Source: Bacillus sp. ISL-18 (lineage in GTDB: Bacteria > Bacillota > Bacilli > Bacillales > Cytobacillaceae). From it: DNA of 64,000 nt. The stretch is from the NCBI RefSeq assembly GCF_018613415.1, contig NZ_JAGGQG010000002.1, positions 957,438 to 1,021,437 of the forward strand. Direction: 5' to 3'. The notes below the pieces were generated by a model. The model was not told where the DNA came from. It worked only from the letters and a program-made list of their open reading frames with translations, and made no database searches. Shown in pieces: positions 61,614 through 64,000 of this stretch; position 1 is the first letter of the stretch; every line of letters starts with the position of its first letter. Position numbers and translations under genes: made by a program.

Positions 61614-64000
61614 TTGAAGAGAGTTAAAATTAGTATATCTTTAATTCTAGTTACTTTACTGGTATTCAGCCAACTGGGTGCAACAGCTTTTGCAAATAAA
61701 CAATTCACTTCAAGTGCACCTGCATCGCCTATAAACTTACAGATTCCAAATCTAGCTTATGACGAAGACAGCATAACCCTTGTATGGGAAAAGCCAGAGG
61801 ATTACAGTGATATCGTAGATTTCAATGTTTATATGAATGGCAAGAAAATTGGCAGCGCTTTAAAGGATAACAGCGGCCCAGCAAAAGCTTATATCGATAA
61901 TTTCTATAAAAATATTGATAAAGATAATTTCCACGTTGATATTCTCATTCATAATTTCACCGTTGAAAATCTTAAACCAAATAAATCTTATGAATTCTAT
62001 GTAACCTCCGTAAATCCAGATGGTGTCGAATCGGCTCCATCTAACAAAATTACCGGAAAAACAACAGCTATACCAGAGATTTTTAATATTGTTGATTTTG
62101 GTGCCACACCAAATGATGACACAAAGGATACAAAAGCCATTCAGGCAGCCATTGATGCGGCTACACCTGGAGCGAAAGTGTTAATTCCAGAAGGTAAATT
62201 TATTTCTGGAGAAATATGGCTTAAATCGGATATGACACTTCAGGTTGATGGGTATTTACTAGGTTCTCCTGATGCAGAAGATTACAGCCGGAATTTCTGG
62301 GTATACGACTATTCAACAGACGAACGTTCCTATTCTCTCATCAATGCCCATACCTATGATTACGGAAGCCTAAAGAATATTCGCATCGTAGGAAAAGGAA
62401 CAATCGATGGGAATGGATGGAAGTTGGATCCCAATTCCCCAACAATTGATGAAGCAGGGAATGAGCTTCCACGCTTATTGTCAGGCAGTAACGCAAAGGT
62501 AACTGGGAATGTCACAGTTCAAGATGGCCGTATGAGTCCATTAGATCTAGCATCTGATTCTACATATGGGAAATTGGCAGCAGCTCAATCATATGCGGCA
62601 CAGGTTGATGGTATGAATCCAAAGTCAGCTTATTCTACACGCTCAAATCTAATTACGGTACGTGGCGTGGACGGAATGTATTATGAAGGAATTACGCAGC
62701 TTAATCCTGCCTTCCATGGGATTGTTAACCTTCATAGTAAGAACATTGTTGTAAATGGAACAACAGCCAAAACATATGATGCCAACAATGCGGACGGGTT
62801 TGAATTTGGTGATTCGCAAAACATCATGGTTTTCAATAACTTTGTGGATACCGGAGATGACGCGATTAACTTTGCTGCAGGCATGGGACAGGCAGCAGCG
62901 AAAGAGGAACCTACTGGAGAGGCTTGGATTTTCAATAACTATATCCGTGAAGGCCACGGCGGGGTTGTCACAGGAAGCCATACGGGCAGCTGGTTCGAGA
63001 ACTTTTTGGTGGAAGATAATATTATGTATAAAACGGACGTAGGACTGCGTGCCAAAACGAACACACCAATGGGCGGAGGAGCAAGGGCTATCCTTTTCAG
63101 GGATAATGCGTTAGAAGGAATTGATGGGGATGGACCATTTGTATTCACTTCTTCTTATGAAGATGCTAATGCCGCGATTCTTTATGAGCCGGCACAGCAA
63201 ATTTCTCAATTTAAGGACATCCGGATTGAGAATACCACTGTTCGCAATCAAGGGGGCAGTAAGAAACAAGCCATCCTGGTAAAAGGAAATAACGATGTAG
63301 GGGAAGTCTATCACGAAAATATCACCTTTGAAAATGTTAAATTTGATCATGTATTTTCCGCTAATCTGGATTACGCCAAAGATTTCAAATTTAAAAATGT
63401 TTCGTTTACAAACGTCAAAGATAATGGTGGAAACCCATGGAGAATTACCAATTCTACAGGACTTGTCTTTGAAAATACAACAGGAGCTCCTGATGATGCA
63501 GCACAAAAACCTCAATGGTCAGAAAATGCAGCTGCACAAGCTGTATCGTCAGAGGATGGAAAGAGTGTTACCTTAACATGGATCGGAGCTTCTGACAATG
63601 TTGGAGTTTCAGGGTATACCATTTATAAGGATGGAAAGAAAATGGACACAGGATACACAACAACTAAAAACACAAGGTTTACCGTTAACGGTTTAACACC
63701 TGGCAAAGAGTACACATTCAAAGTGGAAGCGACGGATGCAATGGGTAATCGTACTTCTGATGGTCCTGAAAAGAAAATAACCACAAAGGGAGAAGCAGAT
63801 GTAACGGCACCAGTACTTCCAGGTGATACTAAGATTAAAGAACCAACCACGACCATACCTGCAAATGAAACGTTCAGCGGCAAAGAAGTAGAAGTTGTAT
63901 ACCCTGGATTCACTTGGGCGTCGCTTGACTGGGAATCAGCAAGTGATGATACCGGTATTGCCGGCTATAATGTGTACGCAAATGGAGAATTCCATGGCTT
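61614..64000 (+). CDS. Secreted exo-polygalacturonase-like GH28 enzyme with fibronectin domains (3' end outside)
   Basis: The frame is open from a TTG at 61614 (AAAGGTGG 8 bases before it) to the end of the window, ~795 codons. A signal peptide (~1-26, ending ATAFA) leads to a fibronectin type III domain (~35-150), then a GH28 beta-helix that begins FNIVDFGATPNDDTKDTKAI. Catalytic motifs are NNADGFEFGDS (~384), DTGDDAINFAAG and REGHGGVVTGSHTGSW, the pattern of exo-poly-alpha-galacturonosidases. Further fibronectin domains start near 640 (SVTLTWIGASDNVGVSGYTI) and ~765. It likely releases digalacturonate from chain ends. It is cut by the window edge. Confidence 0.9.
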   Translation, partial: MKRVKISISLILVTLLVFSQLGATAFANKQFTSSAPASPINLQIPNLAYDEDSITLVWEKPEDYSDIVDFNVYMNGKKIGSALKDNSGPAKAYIDNFYKNIDKDNFHVDILIHNFTVENLKPNKSYEFYVTSVNPDGVESAPSNKITGKTTAIPEIFNIVDFGATPNDDTKDTKAIQAAIDAATPGAKVLIPEGKFISGEIWLKSDMTLQVDGYLLGSPDAEDYSRNFWVYDYSTDERSYSLINAHTYDYGSLKNIRIVGKGTIDGNGWKLDPNSPTIDEAGNELPRLLSGSNAKVTGNVTVQDGRMSPLDLASDSTYGKLAAAQSYAAQVDGMNPKSAYSTRSNLITVRGVDGMYYEGITQLNPAFHGIVNLHSKNIVVNGTTAKTYDANNADGFEFGDSQNIMVFNNFVDTGDDAINFAAGMGQAAAKEEPTGEAWIFNNYIREGHGGVVTGSHTGSWFENFLVEDNIMYKTDVGLRAKTNTPMGGGARAILFRDNALEGIDGDGPFVFTSSYEDANAAILYEPAQQISQFKDIRIENTTVRNQGGSKKQAILVKGNNDVGEVYHENITFENVKFDHVFSANLDYAKDFKFKNVSFTNVKDNGGNPWRITNSTGLVFENTTGAPDDAAQKPQWSENAAAQAVSSEDGKSVTLTWIGASDNVGVSGYTIYKDGKKMDTGYTTTKNTRFTVNGLTPGKEYTFKVEATDAMGNRTSDGPEKKITTKGEADVTAPVLPGDTKIKEPTTTIPANETFSGKEVEVVYPGFTWASLDWESASDDTGIAGYNVYANGEFHG

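Noticed and set aside
62649..62981. Minus-strand frames under the last GH28 gene.
   Set aside because: They are shadows of the plus-strand GH28 gene, which is open to the window end.

Overview
The window is AT-rich, low-GC Firmicute DNA. Strong GGAGG-type ribosome binding sites, CcpA-type cre boxes, a BlaI/BlaR1 pair, an FbpA-like small protein and YesM/YesN-like, GabR-like and ArsC proteins all point to a Bacillaceae genome. The content (pectin, amine, aromatic and glutarate catabolism plus arsenic resistance) fits a soil or plant-associated Bacillus or Neobacillus-like species. This placement comes from gene content only. There are no rRNA or tRNA genes, no CRISPR array and no intact insertion sequence.

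Layout. 1-1230: 3' part of a GH78 alpha-L-rhamnosidase. 1.5-3.6 kb: a cre-controlled acyl-CoA synthetase. 3.66-6.3 kb: a BlaI/BlaR1-like pair whose sensor part is a tandem duplication instead of a penicillin-binding domain. 6.4-7.2 kb: two small unknown genes, the first probably truncated. 7.4-15.3 kb: a five-gene minus-strand operon for a heme-dependent oxidative N-demethylase (DUF3445 subunit, DmmA-like subunit, flavin/2Fe-2S reductase, aldehyde dehydrogenase, APC permease). It is read from a clear sigma-54 promoter and is divergent from its presumed sigma-54 activator. 15.5-22.8 kb: CoA-transferase, glutaryl-CoA-dehydrogenase-like enzyme, DUF3870 protein, semialdehyde dehydrogenase, omega-aminotransferase and GabR-like regulator, most simply a 5-aminovalerate/glutarate or GABA module. 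23-28.2 kb: FbpA-like protein, orphan ModA-like lipoprotein, TetR regulator and MMPL exporter.

28.4-32.9 kb is an arsenic island. It holds ArsR, Acr3 and ArsC; then a HesB/IscA-like gene with an in-frame TGA followed by a bacterial SECIS-like hairpin (a selenoprotein gene that ordinary ORF calling misses); then ArsI, a small CCCC-tailed protein, a MarR regulator and an ArsN1-like acetyltransferase. The last four share two copies of one TTGCAA-W-TTGCAA operator. 33-38.1 kb: DUF3237 protein and a probable aromatic meta-cleavage set (AAHS transporter, ACMSD-family enzyme, extradiol dioxygenase, LysR regulator).

38.9-64 kb is a pectin and rhamnogalacturonan utilisation island. Secreted enzymes are a PL1 pectate lyase, an esterase, a CE8 pectinesterase, a 1665-residue CE8-CE12 fusion, a CE12 protein with a FIMAH tail and two GH28 polygalacturonases. 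Uptake is by a TRAP transporter (DctQ, DctM, DctP). Sensing is by a YesM/YesN-type two-component system, and a KdgF-like cupin handles unsaturated uronates. Cre boxes lie in front of the pectate lyase and both GH28 genes, so catabolite repression is likely. A leftover SGNH-hydrolase 3' end at 42.0-42.1 kb and near-identical modules shared by two esterases show recent rearrangement.
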